From: Methanobacteriota archaeon
GTDB lineage: Archaea > Thermoplasmatota > E2 > DHVEG-1
Direction of reading: 5' to 3'
NCBI GenBank assembly: GCA_026394435.1
Contig: JAPKYG010000131.1
Span: 1 to 16,017 of the forward strand
DNA: 16,017 bases
Positions 6,190 through 14,601 of this stretch are shown here, piece by piece. Under the pieces are notes generated by a model that searched no databases, was not told the DNA's origin, and saw nothing but the letters and a program-made list of their open reading frames with translations. The stretch's first letter is position 1, and every line of letters begins with the position of its first letter. The translations under genes and the position numbers were made by a program.

Positions 6190-8241
6190 ATGAAGAACCA
6201 GATCGTTTTGATAATATTAGGCGTTTGTCTTCTCTGTTTTTCTTGTATTCCCTCATCAGTCGGACTCCCTGCGGGGACGATTTCAGAAGGACTTATCTCT
6301 CTAGAATATCGGAATATTACGGTATATGCACCAGCGGTCTCTCAACTAGAAACAGGGTATATCGGTGTGATTTCTACGATCACTGTTTCAATTCAAGGAA
6401 ATGGTAGTGGGCGGGTATTTGTTGATACACTCCCGCTTACTGATGTGGATATGCAAGGGTCTGCTCGTCTCGCGGTGAAAGTTGCTAGTGCGCTAGTGAG
6501 CACTGACACACAGCCCCACATTGAACCCAGTACATGTGATTTCTTCTTTGTTGTTCGAACGACTTCTCCAATGATCGGTGGTCCATCTGCTGGTGCGATT
6601 ATGACGGTCGCTGTAATCTCACTTTTAGAGAATTGGACACTTGACAATAGAACGGTCATGACCGGGATGATCAACCCAGATGGAAGTATCGGTCCGATTG
6701 GAGGAATTCCGTACAAGATTGATGCGGCGTATACTGTTGGTGCGGCACAGTTTTTAATTCCGAAAGGACAAATGACGTACACTGAAATGGTTACCGAGCG
6801 TCAAATTATTAATGGTATAACATGGGAAAATACCTATCCGGTTACCCGTAATGTTTCTGAGTACGCACAGATGAATTATAACATGAAAGTGTTCGAAGTT
6901 GAAGATATCAACGACGCTCTGTTATACTTCACCGGTTGGACATTCCCCGTTACGGAATCACCAGATAAAATCACCACTGAAGATTACATTACCGCGATGA
7001 AACCACTTGCAACAAGTCTGTTAAGAGATGCACGGGAATCATACCAAAATGCAAGCAATCTTTTTAATATCACAACGATACCGAACCGATATCCTAATTA
7101 TTATAAAAATCAAGTGACTGATTTTCTTAATACTGCTAATGATCGACTTCTTGAATCAACGAACTGGTATGACGAAGAGGTGTACTATTCAAGTACGAGT
7201 AAGTCATTTCAATCGCTTATTGACTCCCATTTCGTTTCTTATATATGTCAGTACTTTGCATCTGATAACCAAGAGGCATTCGTACAGTCCCTCCTTAACC
7301 AAACGATGCAATCCTATACTAACAAGAGCGAGGTAGCAAAGAACGCTCCTATCAATGGAATGATAACGTTACAATGTGTCGGTGCAGCGCAACAACGGGT
7401 GAATGAGGCAGCATCCTACCTTTCTCAGGGAAATACAAGTTTCCAGAATAACGATTATTTCACTGCGTTATACAAAATTGCATATGCCCAGGAGCGAAGT
7501 GAGAGTGTGCAGTGGTGGCTGAACATTTCTACCCCATTCAATGACAGCGGAGAAATTAACGCATCAATGATTACTACACTTGCAGAAGAATACCTTGATG
7601 ATACTCAACAAGCGATCGTATATTCTGAGATTATCATTCAAGAAATGGGAAAAACATCTAATTACCTCAATGATGCAAAGGATCTTCTACAGACCGCTCG
7701 CAGTGAGAATGAGAAGGGATATTCTGCTGCTGCGTTGTTCGGTGCGTTTGAGTCGTTAGTGAAGGCAAACCTAGCCTTAGAACTGGTGGATGGGGTGACC
7801 AGTGAGAAGGTTGAGCGAGCACGAGAAAGAGCAAGTGCGAGCATTACGGAGAGTCGAAATCAAGGAATCGAACCAGTCCTTGCCGTTAGTTACTACGAAT
7901 ATGGTCAAAGTCTTGCAAACGAGTCATCACTTGATACCGCGATTGTCTACTATAAAGACGCTGATTTAATCGCTGGTGCATTACGCTTCACGACCCTGTA
8001 TGGGGTGCAATCTTCACGCTATGTTGGGATCCCTGATATCAACCCCATTATATCCTGGAATTTTGGGCCGTATCGCTACATCGGGTTTTTTGTTCTCTTC
8101 GCTCTTATCGGTGGAATCGGTGGTTTTGGACTCGGACTGTTAATCGCAGGACTCTTCGGTCAAAAGAAACCAAAAGAACAATTTTTCTCTAAAAATTCCA
8201 CCCCGCGGAGCATCGAGGATTACTACAAAAAGCAGAAATAA
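6190..8241 (+). CDS. Secreted, membrane-anchored Lon-like (S16) serine protease without ATPase domain
   Basis: A 683-residue protein with a signal peptide at residues 1-25 and a C-terminal membrane segment near 630-656 followed by a lysine-rich tail (GQKKPKEQ), so the bulk should sit on the outer face of the membrane with the tail inside. Residues 30-250 form a Lon-type protease domain: catalytic Ser133 in GGPSAGA and Lys176 in GGIPYKIDAA, with the usual PDGSIGPIGG between them. No Walker motifs or AAA+ module exist, unlike archaeal LonB; this matches the archaeal predicted serine protease family (COG1750). Residues 260-625 are mostly helical and rich in Asn, Ser and Tyr with N-glycosylation sequons, perhaps a substrate-binding region. 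The next gene, endA, begins 22 bases later. Substrates are unknown. Confidence 0.88.
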   Translation: MKNQIVLIILGVCLLCFSCIPSSVGLPAGTISEGLISLEYRNITVYAPAVSQLETGYIGVISTITVSIQGNGSGRVFVDTLPLTDVDMQGSARLAVKVASALVSTDTQPHIEPSTCDFFFVVRTTSPMIGGPSAGAIMTVAVISLLENWTLDNRTVMTGMINPDGSIGPIGGIPYKIDAAYTVGAAQFLIPKGQMTYTEMVTERQIINGITWENTYPVTRNVSEYAQMNYNMKVFEVEDINDALLYFTGWTFPVTESPDKITTEDYITAMKPLATSLLRDARESYQNASNLFNITTIPNRYPNYYKNQVTDFLNTANDRLLESTNWYDEEVYYSSTSKSFQSLIDSHFVSYICQYFASDNQEAFVQSLLNQTMQSYTNKSEVAKNAPINGMITLQCVGAAQQRVNEAASYLSQGNTSFQNNDYFTALYKIAYAQERSESVQWWLNISTPFNDSGEINASMITTLAEEYLDDTQQAIVYSEIIIQEMGKTSNYLNDAKDLLQTARSENEKGYSAAALFGAFESLVKANLALELVDGVTSEKVERARERASASITESRNQGIEPVLAVSYYEYGQSLANESSLDTAIVYYKDADLIAGALRFTTLYGVQSSRYVGIPDINPIISWNFGPYRYIGFFVLFALIGGIGGFGLGLLIAGLFGQKKPKEQFFSKNSTPRSIEDYYKKQK

Positions 8242-8263
8242 GGCATCCCTTTTACCACATCCA

Positions 8264-9316
8264 ATGGATATCTCGGGAGAGCTCATCAACAACCACATCA
8301 TAATAAAAAAATCGAGTGACATTGGTAGACTTAATAATAAAAGTCATATTGGCACACTTCTATCAGGTAATGTATTGCAGCTTGATCTTCTTGAGGGAGT
8401 GTTTTTACTTGACGAAGGAAAAATGAGGTTGTTTCAAAACAAAAAACAAATTAATTTTCCACAACTTCTCATGCTTGCGGCACAACAGGTTCCTGAGTTT
8501 GAAACAAAATATTTAGTGTTTAAAGACTTAAGGAATAGAGGACATGCAATCACTCTCTGCAATAATGATGCACCGGTTACGTTTCGTAAGTTCAAAAAAA
8601 ACAATGAGAATGCTCCCACCAGTATTATTGCTGCGTTTTCTGAACGTGACATCCTTGATATCGATGCAACGATGCAACTGATTCAACAGGTCACAAAGAA
8701 AAACAGTGCCTTATGGTTTGCCCTTGTTGATGAAGAAGGTGACCTCACGTATTATGATGTATCAGGGATTGATCTTGCAGGTGATAATTCAGAACAGCGT
8801 TATCAGAAAGGCACGTGTATTCTCCTGAAAAATCGTCTTATTCTGTTTGATAAAAAACTTGCTGATCAACTGCTTCAGAAAGAGTTTTTTGGGAAACCCT
8901 TTGGAGAGGTTTTACAGCTTTCGTTTGTAGAAGCGTTGTACCTTCTTGAGCGAAATGTTCTGGAGATTCAGACTAATGATGGAAAGTATCTTTCTGAGGA
9001 AAAATGTATAAATCTCATGCAGAAACTTCAGCCAGATATCGAACAACGACTCATGGTGTTTAAGGATTTGAAACAGCGAGGGTTATTGGTAAAAACCGGG
9101 TTTAAATTTGGCGCTCATTTCCGTGCGTACACCAAACAGCCGGATAAAACACATGCTGAGTATCTTATTCATGTAGTTGAGAAAGGGTTCACGAGCATCT
9201 GGGCGGAGATCAGCCGCGCTGTTCGTCTAGCTCATTCGGTGAATAAGGAGTTTGTTTTTGCTCGTATTGACGGCAAGTCTATCGATTATATTAAACTCGG
9301 ACGGCTTCGACCATAA
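8264..9316 (+). CDS. endA: tRNA-splicing endonuclease, tandem-fused form
   Basis: A 350-residue enzyme that cuts introns out of precursor tRNA at the bulge-helix-bulge. It contains two copies of the subunit fold: compare VFKDLRNRG at 85-93 with VFKDLKQRG at 265-273. Only the C-terminal copy keeps the catalytic triad: Y289 in HFRAYTK, H297 in THAEYLIHV and K328 in HSVNKEF. The matching N-terminal positions (FRKFKKN, then SIIAAFSE) have lost Tyr and His, as expected for a structural pseudo-subunit. This is the alpha-prime-2 arrangement known from several euryarchaea, where two fused chains form the active enzyme. The ATG lacks a clear ribosome site and follows the S16 protease stop by 22 bases; a functional tie between the two genes is not obvious. 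Confidence 0.92.
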   Translation: MDISGELINNHIIIKKSSDIGRLNNKSHIGTLLSGNVLQLDLLEGVFLLDEGKMRLFQNKKQINFPQLLMLAAQQVPEFETKYLVFKDLRNRGHAITLCNNDAPVTFRKFKKNNENAPTSIIAAFSERDILDIDATMQLIQQVTKKNSALWFALVDEEGDLTYYDVSGIDLAGDNSEQRYQKGTCILLKNRLILFDKKLADQLLQKEFFGKPFGEVLQLSFVEALYLLERNVLEIQTNDGKYLSEEKCINLMQKLQPDIEQRLMVFKDLKQRGLLVKTGFKFGAHFRAYTKQPDKTHAEYLIHVVEKGFTSIWAEISRAVRLAHSVNKEFVFARIDGKSIDYIKLGRLRP

Positions 9317-9329
9317 GTTTTTCATAATG

Positions 9330-9380
9330 TATTTATACTTCGTTGGCCATTCCAGCAATTCCATATTTGTGGGGGGAGAT
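9330..9380 (+). promoter_or_regulatory. TATA box and strong ribosome binding site for the MBL-fold hydrolase gene
   Basis: TATTTATA at 9330-9337 suggests transcription from about 9360, and the purine run GGGGGGAGAT at 9371-9380 is a ribosome site five bases before the ATG at 9386. This suggests the gene can be transcribed independently of endA, which ends at 9316. Confidence 0.5.
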
Positions 9381-9385
9381 TTGTT

Positions 9386-10024
9386 ATGCTTCAGATCCGA
9401 TGGCATGGTCATTCATGCTTCGAAATAACGAACGATGTTACGATCGTAACCGATCCACATGATGGACGGTCGATTGGGATTCCTGCACCAAGTGTCACAG
9501 GCGATATAATATTAGTGTCGCATAATCACTATGATCATAACAGTGTAAAATCCGTAGAAAAAGAAGACTCAAAGATTATCACCGATGAGCGGAAACGAAC
9601 CATTGGGAATATTCAGATTAGCGGGATTCCTGCGTTCCACGATAACGCTCATGGAGAACGACGAGGAAACATGGTTCTTTATAAATTCACCTGTGATGAT
9701 ATAACCTTCTGTCATCTGGGCGATCTGGGTCATGAGCTTGACGAGAAGACGATTCAGTTGATTGGCAAAGTCGATATTTTATTTATCCCTGTCGGTGGCA
9801 ACTATACGATTGATGCAGAGCAAGCGTGGCGGGTGATTCATACGCTGAAACCAAAGATTGCGATCCCGATGCATTATCGAATCGAGGGGTTGTCTATTCC
9901 AATTGCTGGTGTTGACCCTTTTTTAGAGAAAAACAAGTATAAGATCCTGAAAGTGGGAAACGAAATTGATATTGAGAAAGACGAACTGCCAAAGGAACCT
10001 GAAGTCTGGGTGTTCACTTTGTAG
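9386..10024 (+). CDS. Metallo-beta-lactamase-fold hydrolase (COG2220/UlaG-like, UPF0173 type)
   Basis: A 212-residue single-domain MBL-fold protein, expected to be a cytoplasmic metal-dependent hydrolase. It opens with the family pattern IRWHGHSCFEI. The metal-binding motif HNHYDH lies at 46-51 (H46, H48, D50, H51), with GDLGH at 112-116 (D113) and the final ligand H163 in PMHY. Length and motif order match the small COG2220/UPF0173 group, whose members are mostly of unknown substrate, so a specific reaction is not assigned. The start is supported by the purine-rich ribosome site. Its last 11 bases overlap the 3' end of the opposing 2-hydroxyacid dehydrogenase gene. Confidence 0.9.
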   Translation: MLQIRWHGHSCFEITNDVTIVTDPHDGRSIGIPAPSVTGDIILVSHNHYDHNSVKSVEKEDSKIITDERKRTIGNIQISGIPAFHDNAHGERRGNMVLYKFTCDDITFCHLGDLGHELDEKTIQLIGKVDILFIPVGGNYTIDAEQAWRVIHTLKPKIAIPMHYRIEGLSIPIAGVDPFLEKNKYKILKVGNEIDIEKDELPKEPEVWVFTL

Positions 10025-10994
10025 TCTTTTTCAGAAATACTTCTTTGTTAATGCAGTTGGGTGGGATGTTCCCTTTGAGCCCTTCAATGAGGTTTTCTGC
10101 AGCCATGAGCGCCATTTTCGTTCGTGTCTCAATGGTTGCTGATCCGGTATGTGGCTGGAGAATAACATTGTCTAATTTTTTTAATTCCTCTGGAATCTTT
10201 GGTTCGTGTTCGTAGACATCAAGACCTGCGCCAAAAATCCAATGTTCTTTGAGCGCTTTTATAAGTGCGGTTTCGTCGATGATCGGTCCACGGGCGGTGT
10301 TAAGTAGTACAGCGGTTTTTTTCATCATCTTGAGTTCTTTTTCACCGATAAGATGGTGTGTTGCTTTCATTAAGGGAACGTGGATTGACACGTAGTCCGA
10401 TTCTTTGAGTAATGCTTGTAATGGTACTTTTTTTGCTCCGAGTTCGCGTTCAAGTTGTTCATTTCTCTGCTCGTCGGTATAGATTACTTTCATATCAAAT
10501 CCTTTGCTTTTCAGGGCAAACGCGGTTCCGATGCGTCCTACACCAATGATTCCTAGGGTTTTGTTGGTGACGTCTTGTCCAAGCATTAGCAGTGGTTCCC
10601 ATCCTTTGAATTTGCCTGTCCGTGTAAAAGTGTCACCTTCGACGATGCGACGAGCAACGGAAAAGAGCAACGCCCATGCGAGCTCGGCAGTAGTTTTCGT
10701 AAGAACACCAGGGGTGTTACTGACCGGGATTCCTCGTTCTGTCGCCGCAGAGATATCGATGTTGTCGTATCCAACCGCATATGAGGCTATCATTTTGAGT
10801 TTTGGCTCTGCGTAAATAACCTCTCGATTAATCGGGTCGGTGAGAAGACAAAGTAAACCATCGCTTCCTTTGATACCTTTTATGATTTCTTCTTTCGTAA
10901 GGACGCGGTTATCGCGATTTACTGTGATAGTGAATTTTTTTCGAAGCAGATCCAAGCCTAGTGTTGGTATCTTTCTGGTTACAAAAACCTTCAT
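10014..10994 (-). CDS. D-2-hydroxyacid dehydrogenase (glyoxylate/hydroxypyruvate reductase-like)
   Basis: A 326-residue NAD(P)-dependent dehydrogenase that interconverts 2-oxo acids and D-2-hydroxy acids, most like archaeal glyoxylate reductases. The substrate loop SYAVGYDNID is at 71-80, the Rossmann motif GVGRIG at 151-156, and the catalytic triad is R235 in NTARGP, E264 in YEHEP and H282 in QPHTGSA. The length is normal for the group and no ACT domain is present, so it is not a full phosphoglycerate dehydrogenase. The exact substrate (glyoxylate, hydroxypyruvate or another) cannot be read from the sequence. Upstream, minus-strand CTCTAAATAAG near 11030-11040 is a possible TATA box; the ribosome site is weak. 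Confidence 0.92.
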   Translation of the reverse strand: MKVFVTRKIPTLGLDLLRKKFTITVNRDNRVLTKEEIIKGIKGSDGLLCLLTDPINREVIYAEPKLKMIASYAVGYDNIDISAATERGIPVSNTPGVLTKTTAELAWALLFSVARRIVEGDTFTRTGKFKGWEPLLMLGQDVTNKTLGIIGVGRIGTAFALKSKGFDMKVIYTDEQRNEQLERELGAKKVPLQALLKESDYVSIHVPLMKATHHLIGEKELKMMKKTAVLLNTARGPIIDETALIKALKEHWIFGAGLDVYEHEPKIPEELKKLDNVILQPHTGSATIETRTKMALMAAENLIEGLKGNIPPNCINKEVFLKKTTK

Positions 10995-11115
10995 AAGTCA
11001 TCAGATGCTCATTTCCAGATAGGGAAGTTCTTATTTAGAGATTTCTAAAAATACGTATCACTGTTATCGATTGAAAAAAGAAAGAAAAGGATATTCATAC
11101 TATTTTAAGGAAAGG

Positions 11116-13014
11116 TTACCCAATTTTTTCATTGAGAATATCATCGAACGAGTAAAATTCTAAGTTTCCCTCAAAATCTAAATCTCCTTCTTTAAATAAT
11201 ACCCATTGCTGTGTTGTTTTTATTTTTGGCTGAGCAAACACTTTTATCATCCTGGAGTTTGGATTGTGCTCTATATCTACTAATTTATAGACAGACCAAT
11301 TCACTTGGATAGGATCAACTGGTGACCAATCTCCGATATAATGTACAAATTGTTCTGTCAGATTTGCATCATAGGTATAGCCAGTTACTCTCCATTCATT
11401 TTGTACTAACATCGTCTCCCCGGTGTTTGCTTCATAGAATGGCTCTTCTATAAACTCACTGTTATACTGGAAGTAACCAACAAACATGTATCCCCAGTCG
11501 TTTTGATCATACGGTGGACCATTCTTCCCATCAGATAAGTCAAATACATTAGGATCGTGTGTGTAAAGGTAGTTCAATGAGCTTACATACTGTCCCCATG
11601 TGTCTACATACGATTTTTTTGGTAAGATAATCCATGAATATGAGACGTTATCGATTCCTCCGAAATTACAATTTTCGGCACTGACACTACAACTATGTGC
11701 CATTTCATGTAATAGTGTCGATCCTAATGAAACACGGGCACCTCTTTGTGTGGGGATGCGGCCTAAAATAATAAAAGACTTTAGTTGTTCTATCAATTGG
11801 AATTTTCCTGATGCATAAGAAATTTGAATGGTATCATAAATATTATTATATGCTGGGTGTTGAAAACCACCGCCGTGTCCAATGACTACATATCTAAATA
11901 TCCCCCTGCGTTCTTCAGGGAAATAATTGTTATAATACTGCAGTATCATGCCAGAATCTTGGGATAATTTATCGATGTGTGGTACAAGATCTCCACCGCC
12001 GTGTTTCGGGCTATTTGGCCACCCATCGTCGATGTATACTCTGATGTTATGCTCAGCGAATCTCTCGATAATCCCTTGTTGGCTTTCTTTAAAGAGGTAG
12101 TGGGGTGGATCAAGCAGTCCGCCCCTTCCCATGACATCAACTTCCATATAGATATCTTGTATGAATGGATCGGCAAACCATTTTGCCATCTGATATTCCT
12201 CAAGATTGTTTAGACCATCCAAGTCAGGGTCAAGGTTTTCGTGATCATCCCAGGTAAATGGATCATATCCCCATTTCCACTCCCAAGAGGTTGGTATGCC
12301 ATCGCCATCGGGATCAAGTTTGGAGTCATCCACCGTTGGATCTGTGCCGAGGATGTTGACCTCAGTCCAATACGGGATGAAATCATTGTCGTAATCGATT
12401 TGATAGAGGTTAAACCATATTTCAAAGGTTTCACCTAAGTAATGTCCATATCCGTCGTAATCCTTGAAATTATCATCACCTGACCATCGACCAGTACGAT
12501 AATCATAAGTGACAGTTAATGAGTCTCTCGGAACATCTTCTGTTTTTCGTCCGAATAACCCGGATTTTACCTGCTCAACAATGGTAAGAGTGACCGTTGA
12601 AGTTTCTTGTTCTTCTTCCGCATCTCTCATGATTTTATTTTCTTCAAACATGGTATCCCATGTATTAAACAATACCTCAGTTGTCCTACCATGCTGAGTA
12701 ACATCTTTACTTGCATATTCTAACCCATCCATGTTGGTTATAAAATAAAATGTAGGTGTATTTTTCCAAGAATTACCAAAAGTGATTAATTTTTCAAGGA
12801 GCCCTCTATGCCGGATTCTTAAGACCTCTAGGACAACACCTTGGTTTTCTAAAGGACTGATACGGTCATCTATAGGAACAGGAGTTTGTTGAAGAGGTGT
12901 TTCTTTCTTTACCGTATAATATTCAAAATACACATACACACCAGAAACAAGTAAACAAGCAATAACAAGTAGCGAGACTCCTATCATTACTTTTTGTTTG
13001 CGTTTAACGTACAT
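11116..13014 (-). CDS. Membrane-anchored HExxH metalloprotease-like protein with calcium-loop repeats
   Basis: A 632-residue protein with a basic N-terminus and one membrane segment at about residues 9-30, so most of it should be outside the cell. After a beta-rich region, residues 208-270 carry Asp-rich loops of thrombospondin-type-3 style (DYDNDF, DPDGDGIP, DPDLDGLNN), which probably bind calcium. Residues 286-600 hold a probable zinc protease domain with HEMAH at 436-440; the segment after it is SCSVSAENC, not the metzincin GxxH, so the third ligand is unclear. VYIDDGWPNSP and the repeated glycine motifs HGGGD and GHGGGF are further landmarks. Peptidase activity is inferred from HExxH and surface context. 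ATGGGGGCAA just upstream of the ATG acts as ribosome site. Confidence 0.78.
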   Translation of the reverse strand: MYVKRKQKVMIGVSLLVIACLLVSGVYVYFEYYTVKKETPLQQTPVPIDDRISPLENQGVVLEVLRIRHRGLLEKLITFGNSWKNTPTFYFITNMDGLEYASKDVTQHGRTTEVLFNTWDTMFEENKIMRDAEEEQETSTVTLTIVEQVKSGLFGRKTEDVPRDSLTVTYDYRTGRWSGDDNFKDYDGYGHYLGETFEIWFNLYQIDYDNDFIPYWTEVNILGTDPTVDDSKLDPDGDGIPTSWEWKWGYDPFTWDDHENLDPDLDGLNNLEEYQMAKWFADPFIQDIYMEVDVMGRGGLLDPPHYLFKESQQGIIERFAEHNIRVYIDDGWPNSPKHGGGDLVPHIDKLSQDSGMILQYYNNYFPEERRGIFRYVVIGHGGGFQHPAYNNIYDTIQISYASGKFQLIEQLKSFIILGRIPTQRGARVSLGSTLLHEMAHSCSVSAENCNFGGIDNVSYSWIILPKKSYVDTWGQYVSSLNYLYTHDPNVFDLSDGKNGPPYDQNDWGYMFVGYFQYNSEFIEEPFYEANTGETMLVQNEWRVTGYTYDANLTEQFVHYIGDWSPVDPIQVNWSVYKLVDIEHNPNSRMIKVFAQPKIKTTQQWVLFKEGDLDFEGNLEFYSFDDILNEKIG

Positions 13015-13072
13015 GAGTATTTGCCCCCATTATGGAGTAGGATTGTATTAATAACAATAATATAGTTTACAG

Positions 13073-13082
13073 TTTATATAAA
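13073..13082. promoter_or_regulatory. Palindromic TATA element between divergent metalloprotease and radical SAM genes
   Basis: TTTATATAAA is a perfect palindrome and a good archaeal box A in both directions. On the minus strand it would start transcription near 13051, about 37 bases before the metalloprotease ATG at 13014, with GGGGG at 13024-13028 as ribosome site. On the plus strand it would start near 13103, 50-60 bases ahead of the radical SAM start codons. A second plus-strand candidate, CATTTATGTAC near 13128-13138, would give a leaderless radical SAM message. Confidence 0.45.
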
Positions 13083-13152
13083 GCTATTGGTCTTCTATAT
13101 ATGGTTTTTGTTGTATTTTGTAGAGAAACATTTATGTACAAACAAATTGGAT

Positions 13153-13668
13153 ATGCGGTTGATGGTGAACCAACGCTCATATCTTTTAATTAATCCACCG
13201 ATGGATTATTCCTTATTGCGGAAGGAGTTCTCAATGGAGGCGTACCTTCCGCCACTTGGTCTTCTGTATATCGCAAAACAAATAGAAAAAAGAGGACAGA
13301 AGGTAACAGTCATTGATTTTGTCGCGGAAGCGTTTACAGAAGAAAAACTCCAGAAACTCCTGGAAAAAACAAATGTCGTCTGTATCACAGTCACCAGCCA
13401 GATTGCCTCCTCAGCTGAAAAACTCGTAGCATTTATCAAAAAAACAACGCCGAAAATTCCAGTGATTATCGGTGGACCACATTGTACGCTACAGAAACAA
13501 CATGCCTTACATGAGATGAACGCAGATATTTCTGTCATGGGCGATGGGGAAGAAACCATTGGTGAGATACTTGACGTATTTGATAATAAAACCTTGATCA
13601 GATTCATTTTCCATCCCGTCATCTCGTACAGCAGTATTCCTATGGGAAACGACAGATCGCTGGTGTAA
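13153..13668 (+). pseudogene. B12-binding radical SAM protein, N-terminal (cobalamin-binding) fragment before a frameshift
   Basis: This frame encodes a Rossmann-like cobalamin-binding domain: YLLINPP near the start, YLPPLGLLYIAKQIEKRG, the strand KVTVIDF, PVIIGGPH and the closing signature MGDGEETIGEILDVF. The classical DxHxxG cobalamin motif is not seen, as in many members of this superfamily. After about 13590 the reading departs from family-like sequence and stops at 13668, while the next frame back (-1) continues the family pattern (LDQIHFPSRHLV) and leads into the radical SAM domain. The gene is therefore broken by one base. ATGs at 13153 and 13162 and a TTG at 13087 are possible starts; those residues before 13153 look unlike the family. 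No neighbour gene indicates a pathway. Confidence 0.8.
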
Positions 13669-14516
13669 CGTTTTTTGCGAAAGGCAAGATTACTTCGATG
13701 GTGACGACGCGTGGATGCCCGTTCCACTGTCGTTTCTGTGTGAGTAAATCCATTTTTAAGAAATATCGCTCTCGGTCCGCAGAAAACGTCATCAAGGAAT
13801 TTGAAGAGATTGCAAAGGAATACGACTCGGTCTTTGTTGTTGATGATAATTTCCTTTTTGAGAAAAAACGGGCAGAGAAAATCATGGACCTTCTAATAGA
13901 AAAGCAACTAAATATTGAGATCTGGATTGCGGGCATTCGGGTCACTGATGCTGATGCGAACTTATTTAAAAAAATGAAGAAGGCAGGAGTAAAATCAGTT
14001 GAATTCGGCATCGAATCAGGGAACCAAGAAGTGTTAAATTATTATGATAAAAAAATAACCTTAGATCAAATCCGAAACGCAGTCGCACTCAGTAAAAAAA
14101 CCGGGTTCCTCACCATAGGGAATTTTATCCTTGGTGCTCCTATCGAAACAGAGAAACATATGGATGATTCCATTAATTTTGCCAAAGAACTGAATTTAGA
14201 TTTCGCGTTTTTCTACCCCTATAGTTATCTAAAAGGGAGCGCGTTATGGGAAGATGCGTTTCAGAAAGGGATTGTCAAAGAAACAGATTTGTTCCTGATG
14301 AATAACTCCCGGGAAGGATTAGGGAATTTATCATTAGAGATTTTTCGAAATAAGATCGCTGAGGCGTACCAGCGATTTTACTTCAGCCCCCGATATCTCC
14401 TCTCCCAGCTTATCCGTCAAGTGTTTGTGTATAAAAACTTCCGTGTCTTTTACACAGGGTTAAAATTATTTCTTCAGCAAAAAGAAGGTAGCGTTTTTGA
14501 ATCTATCAATACATGA
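13590..14516 (+). pseudogene. B12-binding radical SAM protein, C-terminal (radical SAM) fragment after the frameshift
   Basis: The frame is open from 13590 and its first ATG is at 13698. It begins with the linker LDQIHFPSRHLV, comparable to the 'LP.PARHL' segment that normally joins the two domains. It then gives the iron-sulfur motif TTRGCPFHCRFC (CxxxCxxC), EFGIESGNQEVL and GNFILGAPIET, all typical of cobalamin-dependent radical SAM enzymes, with a basic helical C-terminus. Joined to the upstream fragment it would be about 455 residues, a normal full length. Such proteins often methylate or rearrange lipids, cofactors or antibiotics, but nothing here defines the substrate. If not a sequencing error, only this half, translated from an internal ATG, or nothing, would be made. 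Confidence 0.85.
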
Positions 14517-14532
14517 GATGAACACACATGCG

Positions 14533-14558
14533 TTTCTTATATCAAAACTGATAGGAAA
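14533..14558. other. Weak stem-loop in the gap between convergent genes
   Basis: TTTCTTAT at 14533-14540 can pair with ATAGGAAA at 14551-14558 (one G-T pair), and after a bulged A the next TC pairs with GA, leaving the loop AAAACT. It lies between the radical SAM stop and the panE stop. It might shape the 3' ends of both messages, but it lacks the following T-run expected of an archaeal terminator. Low confidence. Confidence 0.2.
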
Positions 14559-14601
14559 TACAATTGTTCACCTGCGCTTCATACAGAAATAAAAACTGTT
14601 C

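Noticed and set aside
10995..11115. Possible small RNA or tRNA in the gap between the dehydrogenase and metalloprotease genes
   Set aside because: No cloverleaf, CCA end or conserved tRNA box was found; the gap is AT-rich and explained by the promoter of one gene and the 3' end of the other.
13087..13152. N-terminal extension of the radical SAM gene from the TTG at 13087 (hydrophobic MVFYIWFLLYF), suggesting a membrane anchor
   Set aside because: The extension uses a rare start, overlaps the promoter region, and family-like sequence begins only after the ATGs at 13153 and 13162.
13585..13593. Programmed -1 ribosomal frameshift joining the two radical SAM halves
   Set aside because: The site AATAAAACC is not a canonical X XXY YYZ slippery heptamer in the reading frame, and no clear downstream stem-loop was noticed; a mutation or base-count error is simpler.
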